DNA of 64,000 nucleotides from Rotaria socialis (Eukaryota > Rotifera > Eurotatoria > Philodinida > Philodinidae): assembly GCA_905331475.1 (NCBI GenBank), contig CAJNYU010002258.1, positions 78,019 through 142,018 on the forward strand. The letters run 5' to 3'. This document shows, piece after piece, positions 25,665 through 38,611 of this stretch. Within the stretch, counting starts at the first letter, position 1, and each line of letters starts with the position of its first letter. The translations under genes were made by a program, and so were the position numbers. A model generated the notes under the pieces. It was not told the DNA's origin and searched no databases. It saw only the letters and a program-made list of their open reading frames with translations.

Positions 25665-27132
25665 ACGATAACTAATAGCTTGTTTTTCAGTGTTGAAATA
25701 ATTATAATAAGCTTCCTAATTTCGATATCAATATGTTGCATCTCAAAACTATTTATTCATTACGAATATCGATTAGAAATAGTTATAGGCAATATAACTT
25801 GTTTTTTTTTATTGAGGGAAATCACCTATCTATAATCCATTGCCTTGTCAGCATATTATAGGAAGATGTTTGGGCAAACTAAATGAATTAAAATAGATTC
25901 CTCGAGCTAAATATTGATGTTGCGCTTAAATATTTTTTCCGCCTTCGGGGTAAATCTGTGAATCAGATATAAGGCTCTATTTTTTATGTCTATTTTGGCA
26001 AAAAAATAATAAATCTCATTAGATATCAGCACTGCTTTTTACATTGAAATCTGTGTAGTTAGTTGAAGATCAATGAGTACCATTCTTTGATAAGGTTTTT
26101 CCGGGTGATATTTTCTTCCGGTTGACTCGGATAGCTGAATCATTTTGATCTTTGACTGTATGCCAACAAAGAAGTAAAAGTCAGAGAGTAGAAATAGCTA
26201 GATCGATTTTTCTTTTCTTGAGAAATTGTATGAATCCTAAAAATAGATATCTTCATATTTTTTTTGTTCGGAATTTAAAATTTCAAAATTGATATTATCT
26301 CGATAGATCTCGTGCATGTAATGTGCTAAGCATTCGAATGTACTTGTACAAATCATGAAATTTTGAGGATATCTTCTTTAATTGACATGCAACCATACTA
26401 GATTATTTATAGTTTTTCCTTACATATGAATTTGTACCGGATATGGAATGAAATAGGAGAATTTAACGAGCAAATAGTGATTTTCTATGATTTCCTTTAG
26501 GGATAATCTTCTCTCATAAGTGAAGTTCACTAGTTTTTAATACGCAATTGTCGCTATGGACTTCGTTTCAAGTCACATCTCAGCAAAGAGAGAAAGCCAT
26601 ACTTCTCAACAAAGAGAAAGTCATCCTTCTGTAAAAGTCATCATTATTTTCTGAGTGTCTTCTCTTCTATGCTATTTTAATAAATCAAAAGAAAATAATA
26701 TCCTACAAACAACCTACGCATAAAAAAAGAGGAAAACATTTTAATACACTTGTCTTGTTTTTTTTTTTTCCCTCTCTCTTTCTCTTAATATTACATTGCG
26801 CATGACTCATTGAAAAAGCGATAATCTAAACGTAATAAATAATTCTTTGACAAGAAAATGAGTACATATATTTGTTTTTGGCGAACAACGAATAGTGATA
26901 TAAAATAACTTCTGTTGTACTGATAACATCAGTTAAAATGACGGTCTATTGAAATATTGTTACTGCAATGATTGGTAGTTTACTTCTTTTTGCTAGTTTA
27001 GTCTATATATCCATGAATAATTTCAGTAATCTCTCTTAAAGCTATAATGCTATAGTGTATCTATTCATTTATTTTTCTATTCTAGAGAAAATAAATTCTA
27101 GTGCACCTGTAATTCTAGTAGTCATTCAATAA
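25665..27132. other. Intergenic, upstream of GPCR
   Basis: AT-rich; nothing recognised. Confidence 0.5.
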
Positions 27133-30030
27133 ATGACTAATGCAAATAATACTTATACAATTTTATTCTCTAATATGAACTATTCCACGCCTTATACCAA
27201 TATAAGTCTATTACAAAATCAATTAATTTTAAATAATTATGGTGATTTAGCCATAGTTGAAAGATTAACTATTTTCCTCACTTTTATTGTATCTATTATT
27301 GGTATTATTGGTAATGCAGGTACAATAATTGTATTGAATCAAAAAACGATGCGTCAATGGCGTTCATCAATATTACTAACAGCATTAGCTGCAGTAGATT
27401 TGCTTTATTTATCAATTATATTCTTATCGATTATTGATACATTAACAAATCAAGCTGTTGGTCTTCATCGTTCGATTTTACTTTGTCAAGCAACTGTTTA
27501 TATAACACATGTTTGTTCATTTTTATCAGCAGCATGCACATTATCATTTACATTACAACGTTTTATAGCTGTTCATTTTCCATTGCATGCTAATGCAATA
27601 ATATCCAATCGTTCATCAATTATAACGATTCTATCGCTCGTATTCATTAGTTCAAGTTTCTATGCATTTAGCTTTTTTGTAACAAATATATCTCAAGGAC
27701 AATGTCGAGAAGACGAAAGTTATCCAGTACTATTCCCATTATTAATTGTTGATATATGTTTGACATTTGTTATACCATTTATATTTATTCTACTCTGCAA
27801 TGTTGCTATTGTCTATAAATTACAATCCAGAAAAAAATTTACTCAAAGTTTCAGTAAGACAATCATTGACTATTTCATTTTTTTTTACTTATTTGCCCCA
27901 TATGATACTTCCGTTGAGCATTAATGTAATCGTTTTGTTTTTATGAGAAAACCTTGAGTATGTATCAAAGTATTTTCAGATCTGCATGTGAATACAAACT
28001 CTAAAAGTCAATTCGATTGAAAGCTAGTGCATTTAGAGAATAAAATCCGAATGATTGCAAAAATGTATACATGAAAATTATTTTCTTTTTCATTGCAATA
28101 GAAACATCAAGTAGCGATGATGGATTCACTTCATTACTGTATGCCTAACAAGTCAATGAATAATTTTCCAGATAGATTTCCTAAAATATCTAAAACATAT
28201 GGTCCAACAGATATCTAGAAAAATGATCTACTTGTGCATTTGTACCAAATGGATACGTGTCTAGAAAACGTGGCATTTATGTTGTTTAAAAGATAGAAAA
28301 AGAAAACGAAGAAAATCGTTTTACGTTGTATTCCAGAGGTGATTGATCAACGTCACAGAGTCTTAGATGTACTAAATTCAGCTTTTCATGGAATAACAAT
28401 TAGAAATCAACAGAGAAAAACAAAATGTCAACAGATTAGGAAAACTTCGACTTTCATTTGTTACACACGTAAAAAAACACAATTTTTACTTATTCGTATA
28501 TTGAGTAATGAATGACAAATATGTCGATTAATGTTTCGCGTACGAGTACAATTACATCACTAATGAGTTCATATTCTAGTTTAAAGAGAAATTACATGAA
28601 CATGCGACGAAAACTTATTTTACGCGATAATATTATCGAATTGATTGTGTCTATTCAATATGAAAAGATGTTCGTTAGAAATATGGGCACACATTCTTTA
28701 GACAGAAAGTAATACGAAGAATATTTATTTTTAATTGAAGCTTGTCACGCTCAAAGATTAGGATCAAAGTCATGATTTTTTTTCATAGTAGATACTTAGC
28801 TGCTTGATTACTTTTTCACTAGAGGCCAATGAGCAGTGAGATTCATCCAAGGAGCTATTTGTAGATTTTTTAGTCGATAAGCTGCTTACAAAATTGAGTA
28901 ACAGCGAATTGTTTTTACTCAGTCCGGATTATTGAGCATATGGAATATTCTAGTGTAAAAGTTATTTTTTCTGCTTCAAATCGTTTGCTATTTTACACAA
29001 TAAAGCTATTTGAATTCATTCAATTTTTCGAAAGCACAAAAATGTTATTGTCTTACATTCTATTGCCGAGAAAATCGAAAACTCAATAACCTTTTATTAA
29101 AAGTACGAAACAAAAAATCCGTAAAGTCATTCTCTATCAGAATTCTTGAAAACTGGAATCTAATCAAATTTAGATCATCATGTCCTTAGAGGTTAAATGA
29201 ATTATTTCGTGGGCACAGCATGTTATGTTTTTTACTATAAAAGAAAACTATTAATACGTTAGAGTCATGATAGAATATTATTCATTGTATCGTAATTTAA
29301 AGCAAAGATACTTACGTGAATATTCTATGTTAAGTTACATAATGAAGACTCATATATGGGCGTGACTCTAATACTTGACGAAAGAAAAAGCCTTTTCTTT
29401 TCTTCTTTAGTTGATTCGACGGCAAAAGCAAGTTGTTGCCAACGAGCAACAGATGGCCATAATGAAAGACAAGAACTATATGGATCCAATTCTCAAAGAA
29501 ATATTAGTACTGATTATATTCACTTAAAACGAGGAGAGAAAAAACATAATTATAAAATGAGTACACAATTGGACGAATCCCAAAGATCAGAGCATAAATA
29601 TTTATCGCGTCTTAGTTATCCCCGTCTATCCATGGGAAGATCATCGTGCGAATATGTGGCACAGATAGGAACTCTGCAAAGACATCAACAAGCAATATCT
29701 CAACGAACAACAAAAATGCTTGTTATATGTTCAACAACATTTTTAATATTTAATTCTCCCTATAGTGCAGTGTTATTCTATTCAATTATATCGAAACAAG
29801 TTCTAACACGGCCATTGGATATATTAAGATATTTTTATTTCATGTCATTCTGTTTGAATTTTTTCCTTTATTCACTATGTGGAAATCGTTTCCGTCATGA
29901 ACTTATCATTCTCCTTAAAAAAGTTTGTCATAGATGTTGTATGAATATATTTCCTCAACATTGTTTACCTTTATCTAAATCTTCACCGCACACAGCTGAT
30001 TCCATTTCAACTATTCGAACTCGTATTTAA
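27133..30030 (+). CDS. Rhodopsin-class G-protein-coupled receptor, peptide-receptor type
   Basis: Two exons, 27133-27853 and 29411-30030, joined in frame across a 1557-bp intron, about 446 residues. The N-terminus carries several N-glycosylation sites (NNT, NYS, NIS). Helix 1 has GIIGNAG (the conserved GN), helix 2 LTALAAVDLLYL, and a Cys ends the first extracellular loop (LLCQATVY). The DRY position is QRF (LQRFIAVHFP). Helices 4 and 5 follow. The third intracellular loop is long, basic and Ser-rich (about 100 residues) and holds the intron. Helix 6 lacks CWxP and reads CSTTFLIFNSPY; helix 7 has LNFFLY in place of NPxxY; the tail has paired cysteines (HRCCMN) suited to palmitoylation. The overall pattern resembles invertebrate neuropeptide receptors. 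The ligand cannot be inferred. Confidence 0.82.
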
Positions 30031-31374
30031 TTGAACATTGCTTTTCGTGTTTAACGTAACTTTATGTGTTTCTACGTATAATAAATCAGACTATGAAAAT
30101 TAGTTTCTCTTGACTTTATTATGGATATATTCAAGCAACGGATATTATTTAGCGAAGACATTTGGCCGAGTCTATGGGCTATTTGACAACACATAGAGAT
30201 GGGTCACATGAACTTTACCAGCCCTGAAAATGAATGCAATGACTTTCAATGAATCAAGTAAGCCGTCAGACCGTAGGAGTTATCTACATTATTATTTTTT
30301 GTTTTGGTTCGTCGTTGACTCGGCTGCAATCAGACATAGAAACTCGCGTGATATTAAAATATTCTATTTTTATGTACGTTTTTCTCTTCTTCTTAATCTG
30401 AGTATTAAACCAAGCATAATCTACTTTCTTATAATTAAAGAAATGTACCAACCATGCATGAATTATATATTATTAATTAATGGTATCAGCCAATGAACAC
30501 ATAGGGAAAATGAATTCAATCTAACATTGTTTGTATATCAATTCATTGTAAATCTACGTATCATGTCTTATACTCTTCACGATTGATTTTTAAAATTCAA
30601 TAGAACTGTCCATGTGCTGCTATTCAAGTAAATGATTGAAACCAGCTTTTGTCTAAGAATAGGATGTTTTTTTTAATAAGCGAGGAGCACTTTAGTGAAG
30701 TATTTTTTGCTTTTGGAACTATGACCCTCATCTTTGTCATAATAGTTTTGATAGTTGTCAATGGCACCGCAAGATACGATGTTCCTTTCATTTGAGAAAA
30801 CCGTTCCAATCTGCAATTGATTTTACTTTCAAAACGAGCCATGTATGACCCAAGCTTTCCTGTTTGTAGGTAGCGCTTTATCTATGTAGTTTGATGAACT
30901 CGAGGGTAACCTGCTAACAGTCAAATCCCTATGGTTGATATTTATTTTCTAATTTCATTTTTTAACCGATGCTTACTCGTGCATTCGTTTTCTTCCAAGC
31001 GAATGTTCTTTTGTTCGCTCTCCACTGCATAAGTCGATCGCTCTGGTCCAAATGCAAACCAATATTTTAATAATATAGCCAAAACAAATATATTAGTCTC
31101 ATATGTCTATTGAAATCATTAACGAAAAGAAAACGAGTCCTTCAATTAAACAATACTGGTTAAGAGACACACGAAATAATTTTTCTTTTTCATACGCCTG
31201 CTTTTTTTTTAACCAACTATCGCATGACACCATATGAAAATAATATAGAAAGACTATCGTCGCAATATATATTTATATCGATAAGAGCCATCTGTGCACA
31301 TTCCATCGGCTACTTAAAACATACGAACGAATAATTTATGAGCTAAATAGAAAACGCAATATTGATTTTTAATC
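30031..31374. other. Intergenic between GPCR and TIR gene 1
   Basis: No supported gene. An AATAAA-like polyadenylation signal for the GPCR lies near 30080. Confidence 0.45.
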
Positions 31375-33796
31375 ATGGATAACAATTTCGAACAACTTGT
31401 TAGCGCACTTCCATTGTCATCATCATTTACGTTTGGCATTAGCGAAATTACATATATTCTCGAAAAACAAAATATTGATTTATCATCATCATTTATATTT
31501 GAATCTTTTCAATCATTAGTTAGACTCGAATGTTGGGCATGGAAAGTTCTAAGTAAAGATTCATATCAATGGATAAATCAACCAAATTATTTAACATTAT
31601 TTCATACGCTTGCATTGTTTAATAAAAATTTAATATTCAATTATGATAATATTAAAGACGGAATGAAAGCATCACTTCTTATACCTGATACCATCGATCA
31701 AATCAATGATATATTCGAACAAATTAACCGAGATAAAGATGATAATGATCCATTTATTAGTATAGCGAGTGTTTGGTTTGATAATCTTGCATTATTCGTT
31801 CATGAAAATCCTGAATTTGATACATCGCCTGTTATTTGTCATATTAATCAATTTATTGGACAAAATTATCTTATGACTGAACAATATACATTCTATTTAG
31901 CTCAACTTCAAAAACCAAAATTACCACAATCAATATTTACTGCTAAACAATTATTTTATATAAAAACGTGTTCGTTTTGTTTGAGTTCATATTTAACTGC
32001 CACAGCTCAGCATTTTCTCTATACTGCGGAAGATATTTTACATTATGTCGGTAATGATTTTGTGCAAATCATTGAAATTCATAGTCACATCATAGATATG
32101 TGGAGTGAACAATTTCTAACGTGTATAACGCATTTAATTGGTTTCATTGCAGCATGTTGTTGGTGGGGCGGAGAAAAACAAAAACAAATCAATCGTTTAT
32201 TTCATTCAGAACAAATTATTTATTCGTATATAAATTCATTAATTCGAATAATAAGTTACAAACCATTTTATTCACATATAAAAGCACAATCATCCAACGA
32301 TGATACACAGTTAATCGATTTTTGTTTATTTTCTTTACAAACTCTTGCGCAAAATCAAGATTTAATATGGTTTTTTCGTTCGAAAATTTCAGTACCCGAA
32401 ACACTTTCAACAATAGCCGAGCTATCAATTCATGATAAAATTTGTTTACGTGCATACATTATCTTAGGAGAAATCCTCTGTAATGAACGTTTAAAAGATT
32501 TGAAAATTGCCGATAATCTAAGTCTATTTTTCTATGATATGCTGGAACATGCTTGGAGACATCCATCGAAAAATTATAAACAAATACCTATTTTTCATCT
32601 ATTGCGAGGTTAGTATTGCTATAATTGACTATAATTGAATTGAATTCATTCTTTTAGGCTTTTTGACGCTATCAAAAATCGATGCAATACAACAGAAAAC
32701 AGCTGATTTAGATAAAATACCACTTTTTATAGAAATCTGCGATGAATATCCAATAACATTTGATATTCTATGGGCGTTATCATTCAATTCAGATATTCAA
32801 AATAAACTACGTTCAAATACAGCATTCATGGCTAAACTAGTTCATCTAGCAAAACAATGCGACAATGAACAAATGAGAAAAATGACACATGGCATTCTTT
32901 GGAATCTCGAATCAAGCCATCAAGATCGCGCAATGTCAGAATTTAGCGAAGAAAAACAATTCGATATAATGATTAGTTATTCACATAAAGAAAAAGTGCT
33001 TTGTAAACAAATCTACGATGAATTGACGAAAGCTGGCTATCGGATATGGATTGACTTTGATCAAATGCATGGAAATGTGATGGACGCCATGGCACAAGCT
33101 ATTGAACAATCAAATGTAATCATTATTTGTATGAGTGAACAATATCGTCGCAGTAATTATTGTCGAGCGGAAGCACATTATGCATTTCAACGGCAACTTA
33201 AAATAGTTCCGATTCTTCTACAGAAACATTACAAACCAGATGGATGGCTTTCATTTCTTATCGGTCAACTGCTTTATGTTGATTTTACTAAACATGAATT
33301 TGTACGAGCAATGAAATTACTGATGAAAGAACTTCAAACTGAGCAGATTCCTGAAATTCTAATGACAGCATTTCATTCGAGTTCAAGTACTGATTCTGTA
33401 TTTTCTGGTAAAGAAGAAATACCATTGAAAGGGCCTTTATCGGTGTCAATTATATTCCCGAAAAATATGTTAGATTGGACACGAAAGAATGTACATGATT
33501 GGCTAATGGAAAATAATCTTATTCAAATGTCTCAACTACTTGTAGATTGTAATGGTTCAAGCTTACTTTATTTAAGTGATTTTATTAAGAGCGGTGAGAC
33601 AAAACAAGTATTAAATCTTCTTCAAGAAGAATCACTTCGACGAACAAATGAAGGTTTGTCATTGGTTGAACTGTCTTATTTTCAATCACTGATGGATCAA
33701 CAAAGATCTGCATTGGGATCGAAAGTTTCTCGACGATCTTTGAGAAATACGAATCGAGGAAAAAAACTTATCTCATCTTGTTGTCAAATAATTTGA
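31375..33796 (+). CDS. ARM-like/TIR/SAM-like protein with CaaX end, copy 1
   Basis: Two exons, 31375-32608 and 32658-33796 (49-bp intron), 790 residues. Residues 1-500 are helical and armadillo-like, with a repeat-type end (MRKMTHGILWNLESSHQDR). The TIR domain spans about 512-643: FDIMISYSHKEK (strand A), IWIDFDQM (box 2 region), CMSEQYRRSNYCRAE, then KIVPILLQ. Glu583 in YCRAE occupies the place of the catalytic glutamate in NAD-cleaving TIRs (SARM1, plant TIRs with WCLxE), so NADase activity is a reasonable inference. About 680-758 resembles a SAM domain (MLDWTRKNVHDWLMENNL... LLYLSDF). The tail is basic (RGKK) and ends SSCCQII, a CaaX-type box with a neighbouring cysteine, implying lipid anchoring. 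Domain order differs from SARM1 (ARM-SAM-SAM-TIR). The neighbouring paralogue lies 2.4 kb downstream. Confidence 0.85.
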
Positions 33797-33869
33797 TGTT
33801 TTTCTTTTCTTTTTCAAATGGGAATTTTTATGTCAAACTAATCATAGTTTTTCCTGTATATTTCTTTAA

Positions 33870-33951
33870 CCCTTTCCGGCCAGCTGTTTGGAAATTGCCG
33901 TACCCCCCTAGGGGAAAATGTTGTCATATGGCAACATCGGGCCGGAAAGGG
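33870..33951. mobile_element. piggyBac-type mini-MITE flanked by TTAA
   Basis: 82 bp with ends ccctttccggcc / ggccggaaaggg, directly flanked by TTAA at 33866-33869 and 33952-33955. The CCCTTT start and TTAA duplication are diagnostic of piggyBac. It lies 74 bp after the stop of TIR gene 1, probably within its 3' UTR. Confidence 0.85.
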
Positions 33952-33955
33952 TTAA

Positions 33956-36148
33956 AAAACACCAATTATGGATTTATGGTTATCACGAAATAAAAAGTTT
34001 ACTTGGCTAAAACCAACAGTAAATAATGAATAAACACACAATGTATTTGAAACTGTTCTAAAAAAATCTTTAGTAAAAAGGAGTATTTTCTATGATACAA
34101 TATTTAACTTGAAATGGGTTCCTGCGAATACTTGAAATTTATCAATGCATTTCGAATTAAATCTGTTCTTTCAGTTACAACAGGCTTTAAAGATGTTCAC
34201 CAACTTCATGGTACGTAATCAAGGAAGGACGACGCTAGTTTTTTGTTTTTTGGATCACGATTGATCACTCTATCATTATGAATTAGTTATTAGATTTCTA
34301 AAGCATAAATTTTAATTGTTTAGTCAAGAGCAAATAAAGAAGGATGTCATCTCTACCTGATAATATATCCGTTTCAAGGCTTCTTCCAGCAATAGGATAT
34401 CCGTACACGTTATTCTAGTAGTTGTTATTCAGTTTAAATCGCATCAATATTTGCTTTGATATGAAAGTGAATAATTATCTTCTTTTAAAATTCTATGACT
34501 TTGAAGTGTCTATTACATTGTATTACAGAAAAGAAACATTTTCTTCTATTGTTAGAAAATGAGACAATGTGTTAATTTCTATACTGTTAGTTAGACACAT
34601 CCACACCCACATCCTCCAAAAATTACCCGGAACCGAACCGGGAACCGGAACCGCGGTTCCCGTTCCGGTCCCCAATCATTTCAAAACAGCGATTCCGGTT
34701 CGGTTCCAAAATTATTATACCGAACCGTGGAACCGTTTACCTATCAAAGTGTGGCTATGATATACAATAGGTGGGGTACTGATCATGGTTGCTGATGTCG
34801 CTGACTACAAAATTTGTATCTCTGCTTCAAGATCAGTGTAGAATCACGCCTAACATGAGTTGCGAATCGTTTCTTTTTCAGTAGCATCTTGAGAAAAATC
34901 TTGATGTCAGTGATTATATAAAAGAAACGGTTCTACGGTTCCTTTAACGGTTTCTGAGTCATTTTTTCTACGGTTCCGGTTCGGTTCTCGGTTCCATATT
35001 TTGTGGAACCGCAGACCTCTAGTCGGAAACGTTATAAAACGGTAGTATACATTGCCATATGCGGCCGTTTACGATCGTATCAAGTCGTCGTAATGCTCGT
35101 TCTGAGAAAGGAAAAAAAGTAATTGGATCACTCTCTGTATCGATAAAAGATATTGTGATCAAGCAAGCATGACACGAGATGAAAGTTGTAGAAACGAAAT
35201 ACAGTGAGACTGTTCTAATAGAATAAAAAGAAAATCTTGCAAAGTTCAATTAATTAATAGAAACTGTTGATATAAAAGATATGTTGAAGAAAAAGAATTT
35301 CACTCAAACGATAGCGCATTACTAACATCTCTCGATAATCTTGACTTTCGTGAATCGTGCGAATTAACTGCTAGCACTAAAAAAATGTATCGACTTTTGT
35401 CAAAACGTCGGTTTGATTAGTTTCACTCTCAATGAACCTTGTACACAAGGTCATAATAATTGGAAACTCTAGATTCTTATGCACGATGAGCATCTGATGA
35501 ATATGTATGAATATATAAAAAATGTAAAAGTACAAGAACTCTTCGACATGGCAGTTTTTCTCTTACTCACAGCTGTCAATTCGTCAAGTTCTTGATCTGG
35601 CATACTTCTGAGCGTAACAAATAGATTCGCATGCATTTCTAAGACATTATTGCTAATGGATCCGATCCTCATCGGTACAACCATCAAACAGTCAATCACT
35701 CTGTAAATTTCGTTCATCCAACAACTTCAATGCACACTCACAATATTGAGAATTTATGAATGTGCATGAAGAGAGAAAAGAAGGCCCAAATGAGCCAACA
35801 TGTAACTCTTCTCGGGACACATTTGACTGAGTGTATGTGGCGTCAACGGTTTGAAGATCGCCCATTAGAAAATCTTGTTCATGCTATTCAATAAAAACAT
35901 GTTGTACAATATATTGTTTTGTATTCTCTTTTTATTTCTCAAATAAATTCTTATATAATCATACGACATCTTTCATCATAATATTTCAATCGAGAGAGAG
36001 AACAATCCAATAAATTTTATTCCTTTCTTCTCTTCTCTTCTCATATGCGTTGCAACAATAAGTTTGTGTGTGTGTAACGTGTAGAAGCAACTCCTCCAAG
36101 ATAGTCATACGAGAAAATGAGTCATACGCAACAAACACACATTCACTG
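33956..36148. other. Intergenic between the two TIR genes
   Basis: Holds the degenerate GGAACC block described separately and no supported gene. The rest is AT-rich. Confidence 0.45.
34625..35022. repeat. Degenerate GGAACC-rich repeat, probable hAT remnant
   Basis: Two clusters of GGAACC/GGTTCC motifs (34625-34735 and 34925-35022) enclose about 190 bp of ordinary sequence. The right edge reads ggaaccgcagacctctag, which looks like an inward-facing hAT terminus. No matching left terminus is found, so boundaries are uncertain. Confidence 0.45.
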
Positions 36149-38611
36149 ATGGAACACGATTTTACTCGATTGATCAATAGTCTTTCAGAATCTCCTTTAC
36201 CGGATGATATATTTTCACAAATAAAATGTTATCTTCAACAACAAACAGATGATGTACTTCCCATTTTTATTTCTCAATCATTTCAGTCTTTAGTTACACT
36301 CGAACATTGGGCATGGAGATTACTTAGTCAAGATTTTCACAAATTTCTTAATCAATCCAATTATTTAGAACTATTTCACAGTCTTGGTCAATTAAATTTC
36401 AGATTAGTTTTTAAACGCAATCAAATTGAAGCAAATGTTAAATCGTCACTTCTTATACCTGAAAATATACAATGGATTGATCAAATATTCGATCAATTCG
36501 ACAAAATTCAAGATCAAAATGACCCTTTCTTTATTATTATCAGTCTTTGGTTTGATAACCTTTCATATTTAATTCATGAGCATACGCAATTTGAAAATCT
36601 ACCGATCATTATTCACCTATGTCAACGTATAGGACAAGATTTTATTTTATCAAATCAATATAAAACCTATTTAACTCAACTTTGTCAAAGAGAAATTTCT
36701 CAGTCTATATTTACAACTAAACAATTATTTTATATAAGAACATGTTCATTTATGTTTCGAATGTATATATGTTCAATCGTTGATAAATCACCATTTCAAG
36801 GCGAGGAATTACTTGATCGTTATGGTGATGATTATTTACAAATGATATCTATTCATAGTTATACTGTTAATTCTTGGAGTCAAGAACTATTAATTTGCGT
36901 AGCACATCTTATTGATTTTATATGTGCATGTTGCTGGTGGGGAACTGAAAAAGCAATGTATATTAAAAAACTTGTAGCATCAGAACTAATAGTTTATGAT
37001 CATATTCAAGGACTTATACGTATTGTTGGTTATAAACCATTTTACGAACGTATTACATCGCAATGGTGTAATGAGGAAACAATTCTCATTGATTCAACAT
37101 TTATTTTTTTTATCGGTGCTTTAATGCAAATTAAAAATTTAGCATGTTTTATACGGTCAGAAACAAGCCTATCAAATATTATTTTAGCTATAGCACAAAA
37201 ATCATGCTACGATCGAATATCAGTATGTGGTTATGGAATTTTAGCTGAAATTCTATCAGATGAACAATTAAAACAAGTTCAAATAACAGATAATATATCG
37301 GATTTTTTCTTTCGCATTTTGGAACATGCATGGAGTCACCCAACACAGCGATATAAACGTATAGCTATACCACAATTATTAACAGGTAAGCTAGAAACGT
37401 TTTTCTTCTCTGTTAGGAGTGCTAGAATGAATCCTTTGAAGAATATATTTCTCAAGCCCTCACTTATGTTTCTTCATTGATATGCAATTCTTTATTTTTT
37501 GTATCGCCTAGGATTTTTAACTGTATCAAAAAATGATGCTATTCAACAAAAAACAGCTAATTTAAACAAACTTTCACTTTTAATTGAAATGTCTGAGAAA
37601 TATCCAATAACATTGGATATTTTGTGGAGTCTTTCATTTAATGAAGATATTCAACAACAATTACGTTCAAATCGATCGTTTATGAATAAATTAGCTCGTT
37701 TAAAAGAAGAATGTAGCAATGAAAAAATGCGTAAAATTATTTTTGGAATTCTTTGGAATCTCGAGTCGTGTCATCAAGATCGTCCAACGTCAGACTTTAT
37801 TGATGAAAAAAAGTTCGATATTATGATCAGTTATTCGCATAAAGATGAAGTTATTTGTAAACAAATCTATGAAGAATTAGTTAAATCCGGTTATCGTGTA
37901 TGGATTGATTATGATCAAATACATGGAAATGTGATGGACGCCATGGCACAAGCTATTGAACAATCAAATGTAATCATTATTTGTATGAGTGAACAATATC
38001 GTCGCAGTAATTATTGTCGAGCTGAAGCGCATTATGCATTTCAACGACAACTTAAAATAGTTCCGATTCTTCTACAAGAACATTATACTCCTGATGGATG
38101 GCTATTATTTCTTATAGGACAACTACTGTACGTTGACTTCACTAAATATGAATTTCCTCGAGCAATTGAATTGTTAATTCAAGAATTAAAGGCTCCTGGA
38201 ATCGAAGACAATCGAGTACCATCTGTTCAATCGAAACGTGATAAAAGTTTTGTAGCTTCATTATCTCCGAAAGTAGTCACACTTCCGGAAAGTATTCTCG
38301 ATTGGTCACAAGGGGACGTACAGAATTGGTTAGTTGGATTGAATCTTAGACAAATGGCGCAACTTCTAGTTGATTTTGATGGGCCTAGTTTGAATAGTTT
38401 AAGTGAATTTATAACAAAAAGTGATCCTCAACAAATTTTGACCTTATTTCAAGATGATTGTTCACGAAACATCAATGAAAACGTGTCATTGCTAGAATTG
38501 GCTCGTTTTCGTATATTACTCAGCGAACGACAAGTAACGACTAAAGCAAATCGACTGATGAAGAAAAGCAGCAGCATTATGAACTTTTTAAGTCAATGTC
38601 GAATAATGTAG
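36149..38611 (+). CDS. ARM-like/TIR/SAM-like protein with CaaX end, copy 2
   Basis: Two exons, 36149-37385 and 37512-38611 (126-bp intron at the same phase and protein position as in copy 1), 778 residues. Start: the ATG giving MEHDFTRLINSL aligns with MDNNFEQLVSAL of copy 1; the open frame continues upstream but only through non-ATG codons. The layout matches copy 1: helical N-terminus, TIR at about 514-645 with KKFDIMISYSHKDE and the putative catalytic Glu584 in YCRAE, SAM-like region (ILDWSQGDVQNWLVGLNL), basic linker and a C-terminus ending SQCRIM, a farnesyl-type CaaX box. The N-terminal halves of the copies have diverged widely, while part of the TIR is nearly identical in DNA. AATAAA lies near 38661. 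Confidence 0.85.

Noticed and set aside
28512-28712. 66-residue frame in the GPCR intron
   Set aside because: Exons 27133-27853 and 29411-30030 join in phase directly; the frame has no membrane or receptor motif.
35469-35717. Minus-strand frame with fairly protein-like first 60 residues
   Set aside because: A donor-like site exists at its end but no following exon or family could be found; left as unproven.
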